A stretch of 64,000 bases of DNA from Aromatoleum toluolicum (GTDB lineage Bacteria; Pseudomonadota; Gammaproteobacteria; Burkholderiales; Rhodocyclaceae): assembly GCF_012911005.2 (NCBI RefSeq), contig NZ_WTVS01000012.1, positions 1 through 64,000 of the forward strand. Direction: 5' to 3'. This document shows, piece by piece, positions 21,485 through 34,225 of the stretch. Every line of letters begins with the position of its first letter. Positions within the stretch are counted from its first letter, which is position 1. The notes beneath the pieces are model-generated. The model did not search any database. It had not been told where the DNA came from and saw only the letters and a program-made list of their open reading frames with translations. The translations under genes and the position numbers were made by a program.

Positions 21485-21597
21485 CCTCCCCCTTCAAGGG
21501 GGAGGACAGGTGGGGGATGGGTGGAAGGAAGCGCCGCCATTTGGCATTTGCACCGTCAACCCATCCCCACCCCAGCCCTCCCCTTGAAGGGGAGGGG
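21485..21597. repeat. Paired inverted REP-like element between liuA and liuB
   Basis: Two arms of about 38 bases (21485-21522 and 21559-21597) are near-perfect inverted copies separated by 36 bases. Each arm also contains its own short palindrome (CCCCCTTCAAGGGGG on the left, CCCCTTGAAGGGG on the right), followed by a GGTGGGGATGGGT-like run. This organisation resembles a REP doublet (BIME). Transcribed, it would fold into a very stable structure between the liuA stop and the liuB start, possibly protecting or attenuating mRNA. Confidence 0.8.
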
Positions 21598-21635
21598 GCC
21601 GAAACCTTTCTCCCTCACAAGAAAAGGATGGAGAC

Positions 21636-23243
21636 ATGAGCGTCATCAAATCTTCGATCAACACGCGCAGCCCGGACTTCGCGGGCAACGCCGAGGCGAT
21701 GCGCAAGCTCGTCGGCGACCTGCGCGACAAGGCAGCGGAAGTGGCCCTCGGCGGCGGCGAGTCGGCGCGGGCGAAGCACACCGCGCGCGGCAAACTGCTT
21801 CCGCGTGATCGCGTCAATCACCTGCTCGATCCCGGCACGCCCTTCCTCGAAGTCGGCCAGATGGCGGCGTACGGCATGTACGACGGCGATGCCCCCTCGG
21901 CCGGCGTGATCGCCGGCATCGGCCGCGTGAAGGGCGTCGAGTGCATGATCGTCGCCAACGACGCGACGGTGAAGGGCGGCAGCTACTTCCCGATGACGGT
22001 GAAGAAGCACCTGCGCGCGCAGGAAATCGCGCAGATGAACAATCTGCCTTGCGTGTATCTGGTGGACTCCGGTGGCGCGAACCTGCCGACGCAGGACGAA
22101 GTCTTCCCCGACCGTGATCACTTCGGCCGCATCTTCTTCAACCAGGCCAACATGAGCGCGCAGGGCATCCCGCAGATCGCGGTCGTGATGGGCTCCTGCA
22201 CCGCCGGCGGCGCCTATGTGCCGGCGATGAGCGACGAGGCGGTGATCGTCAAGAACCAGGGCACGATCTTCCTCGGCGGCCCACCGCTGGTGAAGGCCGC
22301 GACGGGTGAAGTCGTCAGCGCCGAGGATCTCGGCGGCGGCGACGTGCACACCCGCATCTCGGGCGTCGCGGACCACCTCGCCGAGAACGACGCGCACGCG
22401 CTCTACATCGCGCGTCGCATCGTGTCGAACCTGAATCGCCAGAAACCCGTGTCGTTGAAAGTCGGCGCCGGTGAAGAGCCGCTGTACGACCCCGAAGAAC
22501 TCTACGGCATCATCCCGGCCGATCCGCGCAAGCCCTACGACGTGCGCGAAGTCATCGCCCGTGTCGTCGACGGCTCGCGCTTCGACGAATTCAAGTCGCG
22601 CTACGGCACGACGCTGGTCACCGGCTTCGCCCAACTCTACGGCTACCCGGTGGGCATCGTCGCGAACAACGGCATCCTGTTCGGCGAATCGGCGCAGAAG
22701 GGCGCGCACTTCGTCGAGCTGTGCGCGCAGCGCGGCATCCCGCTGCTCTTCCTGCAGAACATTACCGGCTTCATGGTCGGGCGCAAGTACGAGAACGGCG
22801 GTATCGCCAAGGACGGCGCGAAGATGGTCACCGCGGTCGCGACAGCACAGGTGCCCAAACTCACGATGATCCTCGGCGGCTCCTTCGGCGCCGGCAACTA
22901 CGGCATGTGCGGCCGCGCCTACAGCCCGCGCTTCCTGTGGATGTGGCCGAACGCCCGCGTCTCGGTGATGGGCGGCGAGCAGGCCGCGAGCGTGCTCTCC
23001 ACCGTGCGCCGCGACGGCATCGAAGCCAAGGGCGGCAGCTGGAGCAAGGAAGACGAGGAGGCGTTCAAGGCGCCGATCCGCGAACAATACGAAGTGCAGG
23101 GCCACCCCTACTACGCCACCGCGCGCCTGTGGGACGACGGCGTGATCGACCCGGCGCAGAGCCGCCGCGTGCTGGGGCTGTCGCTGTCGGCGACGCTCAA
23201 CGCGCCGATCCCGCAGACGAAGTTCGGCTTGTTCCGGATGTAA
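21636..23243 (+). CDS. liuB: Methylcrotonyl-CoA carboxylase, carboxyltransferase (beta) subunit
   Basis: A 535-residue carboxyltransferase of the acyl-CoA carboxylase family. It transfers carboxyl from biotin to 3-methylcrotonyl-CoA, giving 3-methylglutaconyl-CoA. The two crotonase-like halves are visible, with oxyanion-type glycine motifs [13 protein letters not shown] and [16 protein letters not shown]. Length matches MCC-beta (about 535), and the neighbours liuA and liuD fit. Geranyl-CoA carboxylase is an alternative but normally sits with citronellol genes. An AAGGA-type ribosome site precedes the ATG. Confidence 0.94.
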   Translation: MSVIKSSINTRSPDFAGNAEAMRKLVGDLRDKAAEVALGGGESARAKHTARGKLLPRDRVNHLLDPGTPFLEVGQMAAYGMYDGDAPSAGVIAGIGRVKGVECMIVANDATVKGGSYFPMTVKKHLRAQEIAQMNNLPCVYLVDSGGANLPTQDEVFPDRDHFGRIFFNQANMSAQGIPQIAVVMGSCTAGGAYVPAMSDEAVIVKNQGTIFLGGPPLVKAATGEVVSAEDLGGGDVHTRISGVADHLAENDAHALYIARRIVSNLNRQKPVSLKVGAGEEPLYDPEELYGIIPADPRKPYDVREVIARVVDGSRFDEFKSRYGTTLVTGFAQLYGYPVGIVANNGILFGESAQKGAHFVELCAQRGIPLLFLQNITGFMVGRKYENGGIAKDGAKMVTAVATAQVPKLTMILGGSFGAGNYGMCGRAYSPRFLWMWPNARVSVMGGEQAASVLSTVRRDGIEAKGGSWSKEDEEAFKAPIREQYEVQGHPYYATARLWDDGVIDPAQSRRVLGLSLSATLNAPIPQTKFGLFRM

Positions 23244-23258
23244 GGGGAGGAGACAACA

Positions 23259-25265
<2,007 letters not shown>

Positions 25266-25282
25266 TCGGCATCTGCTGCCAC

Positions 25283-25317
25283 CACACTGGCCGGCGCCTC
25301 GCGCCCCGGCCAGTGTG
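25283..25317 (+). terminator. Terminator after the liuABD operon
   Basis: CACACTGGCCGG (25283-25294) and CCGGCCAGTGTG (25306-25317) form a perfect 12-bp stem with an 11-base loop, followed by TGCTTTCCC. This ends the liu operon and separates it from the acyl-CoA ligase gene. Confidence 0.8.
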
Positions 25318-25402
25318 TGCTTTCCCATGTCCCGCGTTACCGGCGTTTGGCCCGCGAAACGCAAGAAGAAGACATCGAATCGAACAGAGTGGAGAGAGAC
25401 AC

Positions 25403-27091
25403 ATGACCCAGTTGAGCTACGTCCACGGCGCCTCCGAAAAGCGCCTCATCGGCCAGACCATCGGCCGCTTCTTCGACGAGGCCTGCGCCCGCCACGCCGC
25501 ACGCGAGGCCCTCGTCGTGCGCCACCAGAACGTGCGCCTCACCTACGCGGCGCTCAAGCAGCGCGTCGACGCCCTCGCCTGCAGCCTGATGCGCCTGGGC
25601 CTCAAGCGCGGCGAGCGCATCGGCATCTGGTCGCAGAACAACGTCGAATGGGCGCTGACCCAGTTCGCGACGGCGAAGGCCGGCCTCGTGCTCGTGAACA
25701 TCAACCCCGCCTACCGCCGCTCCGAACTCGAATATGCGCTCAACAAGGTCGGCTGCCGTGCGCTGGTGATGTCGCCCGCGTTCAAGAGCAGCAACTACCT
25801 CGAGATGATCGGCGACCTCGCCCCCGAGCTCGCGCAGTCCGAAGCCGGCAAGCTGCAGGCCGCGAAGCTGCCGACGCTCGAAATCGTCGTCCGCATGGGG
25901 GCCGACCGAACCCACGGCATGCTGAGCTTTGACGACCTGCTGCACGCGCCGACCGGCGACGAACTCGACGCGCTCGAAGCCTTGGGCGAGGAGCTGCAGT
26001 TCGACGACCCGATCAACATCCAGTTCACGTCCGGCACCACCGGCCAGCCCAAGGGCGCGACGCTGTCGCACCACAACATCCTCAACAACGGCTTCTTCGT
26101 CGGCGAAGCGATCCGCCTCGTCGAAGGTGACCGCCTGTGCATCCCGGTGCCGCTCTACCACTGCTTCGGCATGGTCATGGGCAACCTCGGTTGCCTCACG
26201 CACGGCGCGACGATGGTCTATCCGGCCGAAGCCTTCGACCCGCTGGCAACCCTCGAAACCCTCGCCGAAGAGCGCTGCACCGCGAGCTACGGCGTGCCGA
26301 CGATGTTCATCGCGATGCTCGATCACCCGCGCTTCAACGACTTCGACCTGTCGCGTCTCAGGACCGGCATCATGGCCGGCAGCCCGTGCCCGATCGAGGT
26401 CATGAAGCGCGTCATCGACAAGATGAACATGCGCGAGGTGACGATCGCCTACGGCATGACCGAGACCTCGCCGGTGAGCTTCCAGAGCGGCACCGACGAC
26501 CCGCTCGACCGCCGCGTGTCCACCGTCGGTCGCGTCCAGCCGCATCTGGAAGTGAAGATCGTCGACAACGAAGGCCGCATCGTCCCGCGCGGCACGCCCG
26601 GCGAACTGTGCACGCGCGGCTACTCCGTGATGCTCGGCTACTGGGGCGACGAAGCGAAGACGCGCGAGGCGATCGACCCCGGCCGCTGGATGCACACCGG
26701 CGACCTCGCGACCATCGACGACGAAGGCTTCTGCAATATCGTCGGCCGCATCAAGGACATGGTCATCCGCGGCGGCGAGAACCTGTACCCGCGCGAGATC
26801 GAGGAATTCCTCTACCGCCATCCCAAGATCCTCGACGTGCAGGTCGTCGGCGTGCCCGACCAGAAATACGGCGAGGAGCTGTGCGCGTGGGTCATCGTGC
26901 GCGAAGGCCAGACGCTCACCGAAGCCGAAGTGCGCGACTTCTGCCAGGGCCAGATCGCGCACTACAAGGTGCCGCGCTACATCAAGTTCGTAGACACCTT
27001 CCCGATGACCGTCACCGGCAAGATCCAGAAATTCCAGATCCGCGAGCAGATGAAGCGCGAACTGGGTCTGGACGAAGCGAAGACCGCCTGA
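25403..27091 (+). CDS. Fatty-acid/acyl-CoA ligase (AMP-binding)
   Basis: A 562-residue adenylate-forming ligase that activates a carboxylic acid with ATP and CoA. The P-loop [11 protein letters not shown] is at 208-218, YGMTETSPV near 350 and [20 protein letters not shown] in the C-terminal domain, with the catalytic lysine in TGKIQKF (Lys540). It resembles medium/long-chain or methyl-branched acyl-CoA synthetases found beside liu genes. Its substrate might be isovalerate or a longer branched acid; this is inference from context. ATG 25403 follows GGAGAGAG; the frame is open from 25313 across the liu terminator. Confidence 0.9.
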   Translation: MTQLSYVHGASEKRLIGQTIGRFFDEACARHAAREALVVRHQNVRLTYAALKQRVDALACSLMRLGLKRGERIGIWSQNNVEWALTQFATAKAGLVLVNINPAYRRSELEYALNKVGCRALVMSPAFKSSNYLEMIGDLAPELAQSEAGKLQAAKLPTLEIVVRMGADRTHGMLSFDDLLHAPTGDELDALEALGEELQFDDPINIQFTSGTTGQPKGATLSHHNILNNGFFVGEAIRLVEGDRLCIPVPLYHCFGMVMGNLGCLTHGATMVYPAEAFDPLATLETLAEERCTASYGVPTMFIAMLDHPRFNDFDLSRLRTGIMAGSPCPIEVMKRVIDKMNMREVTIAYGMTETSPVSFQSGTDDPLDRRVSTVGRVQPHLEVKIVDNEGRIVPRGTPGELCTRGYSVMLGYWGDEAKTREAIDPGRWMHTGDLATIDDEGFCNIVGRIKDMVIRGGENLYPREIEEFLYRHPKILDVQVVGVPDQKYGEELCAWVIVREGQTLTEAEVRDFCQGQIAHYKVPRYIKFVDTFPMTVTGKIQKFQIREQMKRELGLDEAKTA

Positions 27092-27110
27092 GCGGCGCGG
27101 AGAGGGGCAC

Positions 27111-27785
27111 ATGATCACGCTGTACCACTGCGTCAGCGCGCGCTCGTTCCGGCCGCTGTGGATGCTTGAGGAGCTCGGTCTGCCGTACGAGCTCAAGGTG
27201 TTGCCGTTCCCGCCGCGGCTCGAGGCGCAGCCCTACCTCGAACTCAACGCGCTCGGCACGATCCCGGCGTTCTTCGACGGCGCCACGCGCATGACCGAGT
27301 CGGCGGCGATCTGCCACTACCTCGCCGCGCGACACTCGCCGGGCGCGCTCAACGTTGAAACCGACGAGCCCGACTTCGGCGCCTACCTGAATTGGCTGCA
27401 TTTCGGCGAGGCGACGCTGACCTTCCCGCAGACGCTGATCCTGCGCTACGCCCGCTTCGAGTCGGCCGAGCGGCGTCAGCCCCAGGTCGCCGAGGACTAC
27501 ACACGCTGGTTCCTGTCGCGCCTGCGCACGCTCGAACCGCTGCTCGCTCGGCAGGAGTTCATGTGCGCCGGGCGCTTCACGGCCGCCGACGTGTCGGTCG
27601 GCTACGCGCTGATGCTCGCCGACGACATCGGACTCAAGGAGCGCTTCAAGCCGGCGGTGCTCGCCTATTGGCAGCGCCTGCAGGCACGCGACGGCTACCA
27701 GCGAGCGCTCGCCGCGCAACAGCGTGCTGCGGTCGAGCAGGGCGTGCCGGCGCACCCGGTCGCCCAGGCGACCGGCCCGTTCTGA
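27111..27785 (+). CDS. Glutathione S-transferase family protein
   Basis: A 224-residue GST-fold protein. Residues about 1-78 form the thioredoxin-like domain ([20 protein letters not shown], then ESAAICHYL for glutathione binding), and the rest is the helical domain ([16 protein letters not shown]). The early serine of 'SARSFR' is a plausible catalytic residue, as in beta/theta-like bacterial GSTs. It is 19 bp after the acyl-CoA ligase and 19 bp before acetoacetyl-CoA synthetase, so the three are probably one operon. A role in maleylacetoacetate-type isomerisation or detoxification cannot be distinguished. Confidence 0.88.
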   Translation: MITLYHCVSARSFRPLWMLEELGLPYELKVLPFPPRLEAQPYLELNALGTIPAFFDGATRMTESAAICHYLAARHSPGALNVETDEPDFGAYLNWLHFGEATLTFPQTLILRYARFESAERRQPQVAEDYTRWFLSRLRTLEPLLARQEFMCAGRFTAADVSVGYALMLADDIGLKERFKPAVLAYWQRLQARDGYQRALAAQQRAAVEQGVPAHPVAQATGPF

Positions 27786-27804
27786 ACGAGGAGACACACG
27801 AAAC

Positions 27805-29793
27805 ATGACGAACAAGGAATTCGACGATCGCCCGCTGTGGACCCCGCGTCCCGAACAGATCGCCGCGACCGGCATGGCCGCCTTCACCGAACGCATCCGC
27901 CGCGCCTCGGGCCTGCAACTCGCCGACTACGACGCACTGCATGACTGGTCGGTGCGCCATTCGACCGATTTCTGGTGCGAAGTCTGGGACTTCGGCGGCG
28001 TGATCGGCGAGCGCGGCGCGCGCGCGCTCATCGACGGCGACCGCATGCCCGGCGCCGCCTGGTTCCCCGACGCGCGCCTGAACTTCGCCGAGAACCTGCT
28101 GCGCGACAGCGGCAACGACCAAGCGCTGGTGTTCCGGGGCGAAGACAAGGTCAAGCGCGCGATGACGCGCAGCGAGCTGCGTGCCGAAGTCGCGCGCTTC
28201 GCCGCCGCACTGCGTGCCGCCGGCGTCCGCCCGCACGACCGCGTCGCCGCCTGGATGCCCAACCTGCCCGAGACCCTCGTCGCGATGCTGGCCGCCGCGA
28301 GCCTCGGCGCGACCTTCACCTCAGCCTCCCCCGACTTCGGCGTGCAGGGCGTGCTCGACCGCTTCGGCCAGACCGAGCCCAGGGTGCTGATCGCCTGCGA
28401 CGGCTACTGGTACAACGGCAAGCCGATCGACATCCGCGGCAAGCTCGCCGAACTCGCGCCGCAGCTGCCCAGCGTCGAGCGCTTCGTCGTCGTCCCCTAT
28501 CTGGCGGGGGATGCTTCGCTTGATCTCGCCGGCATCCGCGACGCCGTCGCCTATGCCGATTTCCTCGCGCCGCATGCGGCCGAGACCGAGCCGCGCTACC
28601 AGCGCCTGCCGTTCAACCACCCGCTGTACGTGATGTACTCGTCCGGCACCACCGGCGTGCCCAAGTGCATCGTGCACGGCGCGGGCGGCACGCTGCTGCA
28701 GCACCTCAAGGAACACACGCTGCACGCCGACGTGCGCGCAGGCGACCGCCTGTTCTACTTCACGACCTGCGGCTGGATGATGTGGAACTGGCTCGTTTCG
28801 GGCCTCGCCGCGGGCGCCACGCTGATGCTCTACGACGGCAACCCCTTCGTGGACGACGGCAAGGTCCTGTGGGACTACGCCGAGCAGGAGCGCATCACCC
28901 ACTTCGGCACTTCAGCGAAGTACATCGAGACGCTGGGCAAGAGCGCCCTGCGCCCGGCCGAGTCCTACGATCTCTCTGCGCTGCGCGCCGTGCTGTCCAC
29001 GGGCAGCCCGCTCGCTCCGCAAGGGTTCGACTTCGTCTACGAGTCGATCAAGGCCGACGTGCAGCTCGCGTCGATTTCCGGCGGCACCGACATCATCTCG
29101 TGCTTCGTCCTCGGCAGCCCGACCCTGCCGGTGTGGCGCGGCGAGATCCAGTGCCGCGGCCTCGGCATGGCGGTCGAGGTGTGGGACGATGAAGGCCGTC
29201 CGGTCGCAGGCGAGAAGGGCGAACTGGTATGCACCAGGCCATTCCCGTCGATGCCGATCGGCTTCTGGAACGACCCGGACGGCACGAAATACCGCTCGGC
29301 CTACTTCGAGCGCTTCGACAACGTGTGGTGCCACGGCGACTTCTGCGAGATCACCGCGCACGGCGGCCTCGTCATCCACGGCCGCTCGGACGCGACGCTC
29401 AACCCCGGCGGTGTGCGCATCGGTACCGCGGAGATCTACCGCCAGGTCGAGAAGCTGCCCGAAGTCGTCGAGTCCATCGTGATCGGCCAGGACTGGCCGC
29501 CGCAGGACCCGACCGACGTGCGCGTGGTGCTCTTCGTGCGCCTGCGCGAAGGCCTCGCGCTCGACGACGCCCTTGTCGCGCGCATCAAGCAGGCCATCCG
29601 CGACAACGCGACGCCGCGCCACGTGCCGGCGAAGATCGTGCAGGTCACCGACGTGCCGCGCACCAAGAGCGGCAAGCTCGTCGAACTCGCCGTGCGCAAC
29701 GTCGTGCATCGCCGGCCGGTCAAGAACATCGAGGCGCTCGCCAACCCGGAGGCCCTCGACCTGTTCGAGGATCGTGCGGAACTGGCGTCCTAA
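27805..29793 (+). CDS. aacS: Acetoacetyl-CoA synthetase
   Basis: A 662-residue acetate-CoA-ligase-like enzyme matching acetoacetyl-CoA synthetase in length and in the N-terminal region ([20 protein letters not shown]). It activates acetoacetate with ATP and CoA. The P-loop SSGTTGVPK starts at about residue 279 and the C-terminal catalytic lysine is in TKSGKLVE at about 624. Leucine degradation ends in acetyl-CoA plus acetoacetate, so this enzyme recovers the second product. GAGGAG lies upstream of the ATG. Confidence 0.93.
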   Translation: MTNKEFDDRPLWTPRPEQIAATGMAAFTERIRRASGLQLADYDALHDWSVRHSTDFWCEVWDFGGVIGERGARALIDGDRMPGAAWFPDARLNFAENLLRDSGNDQALVFRGEDKVKRAMTRSELRAEVARFAAALRAAGVRPHDRVAAWMPNLPETLVAMLAAASLGATFTSASPDFGVQGVLDRFGQTEPRVLIACDGYWYNGKPIDIRGKLAELAPQLPSVERFVVVPYLAGDASLDLAGIRDAVAYADFLAPHAAETEPRYQRLPFNHPLYVMYSSGTTGVPKCIVHGAGGTLLQHLKEHTLHADVRAGDRLFYFTTCGWMMWNWLVSGLAAGATLMLYDGNPFVDDGKVLWDYAEQERITHFGTSAKYIETLGKSALRPAESYDLSALRAVLSTGSPLAPQGFDFVYESIKADVQLASISGGTDIISCFVLGSPTLPVWRGEIQCRGLGMAVEVWDDEGRPVAGEKGELVCTRPFPSMPIGFWNDPDGTKYRSAYFERFDNVWCHGDFCEITAHGGLVIHGRSDATLNPGGVRIGTAEIYRQVEKLPEVVESIVIGQDWPPQDPTDVRVVLFVRLREGLALDDALVARIKQAIRDNATPRHVPAKIVQVTDVPRTKSGKLVELAVRNVVHRRPVKNIEALANPEALDLFEDRAELAS

Positions 29794-29858
29794 GGGGTGG
29801 GATGCGCTTCGTGCTTCCGTCCATGCGATGCCCCGAACGCCGGTTACTCCCCCGGATC

Positions 29859-29956
29859 GTAGGGCGGGAGTAACCGAAGACGTATCCCGCCATGCGCGCC
29901 CGGAGCGCGCGCCGTCGTTGGGTTTGACGGGATGCGCTGCGCTACGCCCGCCCTAC
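29859..29956. repeat. Dispersed palindromic repeat of the GTAGGGCGGG type
   Basis: The element begins GTAGGGCGGGAG (29859-29870) and ends with the inverted CGCCCGCCCTAC (29945-29956). Inside lie further inverted segments (CGTATCCCGCC, then GACGGGATGCGCTGCG). Elements beginning GTAGGGTGGG or GTAGGGCGGG and ending in CGCTACGCCCGCCCTAC-like sequence are dispersed in many beta- and gammaproteobacterial genomes. It lies between the convergent aacS and guaD genes. Confidence 0.7.
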
Positions 29957-29975
29957 AGACGACGCAACCTTCACG

Positions 29976-31268
29976 TCATGCCCGGCGCCACGCCGGTTCA
30001 CCCATCACCCAGGTCTCGGCCACGGCCCGGTCGTCGCCCAGCATCATCAGCACGAACAGCCGCTCCGCCAGCGTCTCGCACGCCGCGCTGCGTCGTGCGA
30101 GCAGCGGCGTCGCGGCCGGATCGAGCACGACGAAATCCGCCTCGCGCCCCGGCGCGAAACTGCCGATCCGGTCGTCCAGATACAGGCTGCGTGCCCCCCC
30201 CAGCGTCGCGAGAAAGAAGGCCCGCTCAGCCGACAGCGACTGCCCGTTCAACTGCAGCACCTTGTAAGCCTCGCCCAGCGTCTGCAGCATCGAGAAGCTC
30301 GTCCCCGCGCCCACGTCGGTGCCGATGCCGACGCGCACCCCCGCGGCGTCGGCCTTCGCAAGGTCGAACAGCCCCGAGCCCAGGAACAGGTTCGAGGTCG
30401 GGCAGAAGCTCATCGCCGCGCCGGTTGCCGCCATGCGCCCGCGATCGGCGTCGTCCAGCCACACGCAATGTGCGAACACGCTGCGCGGGCCGAGCTGCCC
30501 GAAACGCTCATACACGTCCAGATAACTGCGCGCCTCCGGATATAGCTCGCGGATCCACGCGACCTCGGCGCGGTTCTCCGCAAGATGGGATTGCAGATGG
30601 ATGCCCGGGTGCTCGGCGAACAGCCGGCCCGCAAGCCGCATCTGCTGCGGCGTCGAGGTCGCCGCGAAGCGCGGCGTCACCGCATACAGCAGGCGATCCC
30701 GGCCATGCCAACGCGCGATCAGTTCCCGTGATCCGGCATCGCCGTCCTCGGCCGTCTCGCGCAGGAAATCCGGGCAATTGCGGTCCATCAGCACCTTGCC
30801 GGCGATCACGCGCATGCGCCGCCGCTGCGCCGCACGGAACAGCGCCTCGACCGAGACGCGATGGACGGTGGGGAACACCGCCGCGGTCGTCGTGCCGTTC
30901 CTCAGCAGTTCGTCACAGAAGAAACCGGCCACGGCTGCCGCGTGGTCCGGATCGGCAAAGCGCCGTTCGGCCGGCCAGGTGTGGCATTCGAGCCATTCGA
31001 GCAGCTGCCCGCCCGAGCTCGCGATGATGTCCGTCTGTGCGAAGTGGATGTGCGTGTCGACGAACCCCGGCACGATCAGCCGTCCGCGCCGGTCCTCGCT
31101 CCGGATGTCTGCGGGCAGCTTCGCCAGCAGGGCGTCCGCCGGCCCGGCTTCCGCGACCAGTCCGTCGCGCACGATCAGCAATCCGTCGGCGAAATGCCGC
31201 AGCGCATCCGCTCCCCCGCCGGCGGGATCGCCGGTGAAGTACAGGATCTCGCCGCGGATCGCGCGCAT
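29976..31268 (-). CDS. guaD: Guanine deaminase
   Basis: A 430-residue amidohydrolase matching guanine deaminase, which converts guanine to xanthine and ammonia in purine salvage. Zinc ligands are in DTHIHF (His73, His75), with QSHLAEN, FAHCVWL and GIGTDVGAGTSF following in order. ACPTSN-like CPTSNLFLGSG is also typical of the family. It starts 9 bp after the Nudix gene on the same strand, so both are probably one transcript. Confidence 0.93.
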   Translation of the reverse strand: MRAIRGEILYFTGDPAGGGADALRHFADGLLIVRDGLVAEAGPADALLAKLPADIRSEDRRGRLIVPGFVDTHIHFAQTDIIASSGGQLLEWLECHTWPAERRFADPDHAAAVAGFFCDELLRNGTTTAAVFPTVHRVSVEALFRAAQRRRMRVIAGKVLMDRNCPDFLRETAEDGDAGSRELIARWHGRDRLLYAVTPRFAATSTPQQMRLAGRLFAEHPGIHLQSHLAENRAEVAWIRELYPEARSYLDVYERFGQLGPRSVFAHCVWLDDADRGRMAATGAAMSFCPTSNLFLGSGLFDLAKADAAGVRVGIGTDVGAGTSFSMLQTLGEAYKVLQLNGQSLSAERAFFLATLGGARSLYLDDRIGSFAPGREADFVVLDPAATPLLARRSAACETLAERLFVLMMLGDDRAVAETWVMGEPAWRRA

Positions 31269-31277
31269 CGCTGCTCC

Positions 31278-31829
31278 TCAGGGAATCGTCGCCATCGGCG
31301 GCAATGTGATGCTCGCGTTGTGCGTGCCGAAGCTGCCGCGCCGCCGGTCCTCGAAATAATGGCGCAGCGTCAGCGAGATCGTGCGGAAGGCGATGTCGTC
31401 CCAGGGGATGTCCTTCTCCTCGAACAGCCCCACCTCCAGCGATTCCTCGCCCGGCCCGAACTCCAGGTCCAGCAGGCGTGCGCGATACACGATATGCACC
31501 TGGTTAATGTGCGGCACGCTGATCAGCGTGAACAGCGCGCCGACCTCGATGCGCGCGCACGCCTCCTCCAGCGTCTCGCGCGCCGCTGCCTCGGCCGTGC
31601 TCTCGGCGTTCTCCATGAACCCCGCCGGCAGCGTCCAGTACCCGTGGCGCGGCTCGATCGCGCGACGGCACAGCAGGATGCGTTCTCCCCATTCGGGAAT
31701 CGCGCCGACGACGATCTTGGGATTCTGGTAATGGATCGTCCCGCAACTCGCGCACACATGGCGCGGCAAGGTGTCGCCGGGCGGAATGCGCAGCGTGACG
31801 TTCGCGCCGCAGTCTGAGCAGTATTTCAT
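31278..31829 (-). CDS. Nudix hydrolase with N-terminal zinc ribbon
   Basis: A 183-residue protein with an N-terminal four-cysteine zinc ribbon (Cys4, Cys7, Cys26, Cys29) and a Nudix domain. The Nudix box follows GX5EX7REUXEE (GFMENAES...RETLEEAC), with Cys in place of the final Gly, a substitution seen in this subfamily. Zinc-ribbon Nudix proteins include NADH pyrophosphatase-like and ADP-ribose-type enzymes; the substrate cannot be read from sequence. Linkage to guaD suggests nucleotide clean-up. Confidence 0.88.
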   Translation of the reverse strand: MKYCSDCGANVTLRIPPGDTLPRHVCASCGTIHYQNPKIVVGAIPEWGERILLCRRAIEPRHGYWTLPAGFMENAESTAEAAARETLEEACARIEVGALFTLISVPHINQVHIVYRARLLDLEFGPGEESLEVGLFEEKDIPWDDIAFRTISLTLRHYFEDRRRGSFGTHNASITLPPMATIP

Positions 31830-32018
31830 CGTGTTCGCCGACCTGTTCGTTCGGACAAATTCTAGCCCCTAAACCGCCCCCGAGACCTCCCGGCGACGTT
31901 TCGCCGATCGTCCTTCGTGACAGCCGACTGCCCGGCACGGTACAGTTCGCCCGACCCGAACGCCGTCCGCAGCACGCCTGCAGCGCGGCGACAATCCACC
32001 CCCCGTTTACCGCCGCCG

Positions 32019-34046
32019 ATGCCTCCCCCGTTGGATTCGACCCGCTTCGAACAGATCCGCGCTTCCGGCGATCTCCCGTCGCCGAAGGGAATCGCGCTCG
32101 CGGTGATCCGCCTGACGCGCCAGCAGGACGTGTCGACGGCCGAGCTCGCGCGGGTGATCGGCGCCGACCCGGCCTTCGTCGGCCGGCTCATCAAGGCGGC
32201 CAACGGCCTCGTCGCCTTCAGCCGCCGCCCGGTCGCCTCGGTGCACGAGGCACTCATGGTGCTCGGCCTGCCCGCCGTGCGGACCATGGTGCTGGGTTTT
32301 TCGCTGCTCTCGCATTACCGGCGCGGAGCTTGCCAGGCGTTCGATTACAACCGCTTCTGGAGTGCTTCGCTCGCCCGTGCGCTCGCGGCCCAGGTCTTCG
32401 CCGAGCGCACCCGCGCGGCGCCGGCGGACGAACTCTTCGCCGTCGGCCTGCTCGGCAGCGTCGGCGAGCTTTCCCTCGCGACGCTCTATCCGGCCGAATA
32501 CGCAGCCGTGCTCGAGGCGGCAAGCCGGCCCGGCGCTGCGCCGCTGCTCGAGCTGGAGCAGGCCGAGTTTGCGATGAACCACCGCGAGCTGACCGGCGCG
32601 ATGCTCCAAGACTGGGGGCTGCCGCGGATCTTCATCGATGCCGTCGCGCAATCCCACGATCCGGAAGAAACTCACCTCGCCGACGGATCGCGGGCGCGGC
32701 GGATGCTTCAGGTCCTTGTCGCGGCGCGCGACGTTGCCGAAATCTGCGTTTCCGACGACGTCGCGCGGAACAGGCTCGCAGCCGGTCTTTTCATGGACGG
32801 CGCGCGTCTGGGCATCGAACGCGAATGCATCGTCGCGGATTGCGAGCGCATTGCCGCCCTGTGGCTGGACTGGGGCGGCCTGCTCCAGCTCGAACAACCC
32901 CGCGCCCCGAACTTCGCCGACCTGGCCGAGGCCGGCCCCGTGGTCGTGGCCGCGGCAAAGGTTCCCGCCGTGTCGCAGGCCCGCAAGCGGAGCGCCGTCA
33001 AGCTGCCTGCGACGCCCGAGCCCGCCGACGCGGCTGCGGGCGAGCCGGCCGCGCGCGCCCACCAGCGTGCGCTGATCGTCGACGACGAACCGCGCACACG
33101 CGCCGGCCTGCGCGCCGTTCTGGAGCAGGCGCATTACGAAGTGCATGAGGCCGGCGACGGACGTCAGGGCATGGAGTTGGCCCTCGAGCTGCAACCGCAG
33201 ATCATGATCCTCGACTGGAACCTGCCCGAACTCGACGGTCCGGATCTGGTCCGTTCGCTACGCCAGACGCGCATCGGCCAGGCGATCTACATGATTCTCC
33301 TCACGCACAGCGGCGACGACGAACACCTCGTCGCGGCTTTCGACGCCGGGGCCGACGACTTCATCGCCAAGCCCTTGCGCCCGCGCGTGCTCGCCGCGCG
33401 CCTCAAGGCCGGCCAGCGGGTGGTGCGCCTGCAGCAGGAGGTCGAGCGCGAGCACGAGGAAATCCGCCACTTCGCGTCGCAGCTGGCGGTCACGAACCGC
33501 CGCCTGCACGAAGCCGCCCTCACCGACGCACTGACCGGCTTCCCCAACCGCCGCTACGCCATCGACCGCATCCAGCAGGAATGGTCCGCCGCACAGCGCT
33601 GGGGGCGCCCCCTGTCGTGCATGATCATCGACCTCGACAACTTCAAGCAGATCAACGACACCTTCGGCCACGACGTCGGCGACGAAGTCCTGCGCAGCGC
33701 GGCCGACGCCCTGAGGGGCGCGCTGCGCGGCCAGGACGTCGTGTGCCGCACGGGCGGCGACGAGTTCCTGGCGATCTGCCCGGAAACGGATCTGGCCCAC
33801 GCCCTGAGCTGCGCCGAGCGCCTGCGCAAGGCGCTCGACAGCCTTTCGCTGCAGGCCGGCGACGCGCGCGTCGCGATCAGCGCCAGCATCGGCGTCGCGA
33901 TGCGCGAACACTGGATGCCCGACGTCGACGCCCTGATGAAACAGGCCGACCTGGGCGCCTATCTCGCCAAGCAGAAGGGGCGCAACCGTGTCGCGACGGT
34001 CCAGAAGACCGGCGAATCGGATGGCGTCGCCACTGCCGCCGACTGA
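32019..34046 (+). CDS. HDOD-receiver-GGDEF fusion protein
   Basis: A soluble protein of about 675 residues. The HDOD domain spans about 15-215, a receiver domain about 350-465 (acidic Asp355/356, phosphoacceptor Asp399, Lys451), and a GGDEF domain about 500-660. The motif GGDEF (579-583) is intact, with the inhibitory RGQD site (570-573) five residues before it, so it should make cyclic-di-GMP with product inhibition. No partner histidine kinase is adjacent. It lies just upstream of flhD, suggesting a role in the motile-sessile switch. The start is uncertain: ATG 32019 begins the conserved region, but the frame is open to 31917. Confidence 0.88.
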   Translation: MPPPLDSTRFEQIRASGDLPSPKGIALAVIRLTRQQDVSTAELARVIGADPAFVGRLIKAANGLVAFSRRPVASVHEALMVLGLPAVRTMVLGFSLLSHYRRGACQAFDYNRFWSASLARALAAQVFAERTRAAPADELFAVGLLGSVGELSLATLYPAEYAAVLEAASRPGAAPLLELEQAEFAMNHRELTGAMLQDWGLPRIFIDAVAQSHDPEETHLADGSRARRMLQVLVAARDVAEICVSDDVARNRLAAGLFMDGARLGIERECIVADCERIAALWLDWGGLLQLEQPRAPNFADLAEAGPVVVAAAKVPAVSQARKRSAVKLPATPEPADAAAGEPAARAHQRALIVDDEPRTRAGLRAVLEQAHYEVHEAGDGRQGMELALELQPQIMILDWNLPELDGPDLVRSLRQTRIGQAIYMILLTHSGDDEHLVAAFDAGADDFIAKPLRPRVLAARLKAGQRVVRLQQEVEREHEEIRHFASQLAVTNRRLHEAALTDALTGFPNRRYAIDRIQQEWSAAQRWGRPLSCMIIDLDNFKQINDTFGHDVGDEVLRSAADALRGALRGQDVVCRTGGDEFLAICPETDLAHALSCAERLRKALDSLSLQAGDARVAISASIGVAMREHWMPDVDALMKQADLGAYLAKQKGRNRVATVQKTGESDGVATAAD

Positions 34047-34225
34047 AGTCCGGCTCTCGTCCGGAAAGCCGCGGGATTTCGGTAATTTCTCTTTCGTTAC
34101 AGCACCTTGGTCGTACTGTGGTTATTACCTGTGGCGTATCTGCAACATGCCATCCGGCACATTTTCTTGCAATTGCTCACAATTCACTTTAACTTTATGG
34201 CGCTTGTCCCTGAAAGGGAGCGGAA

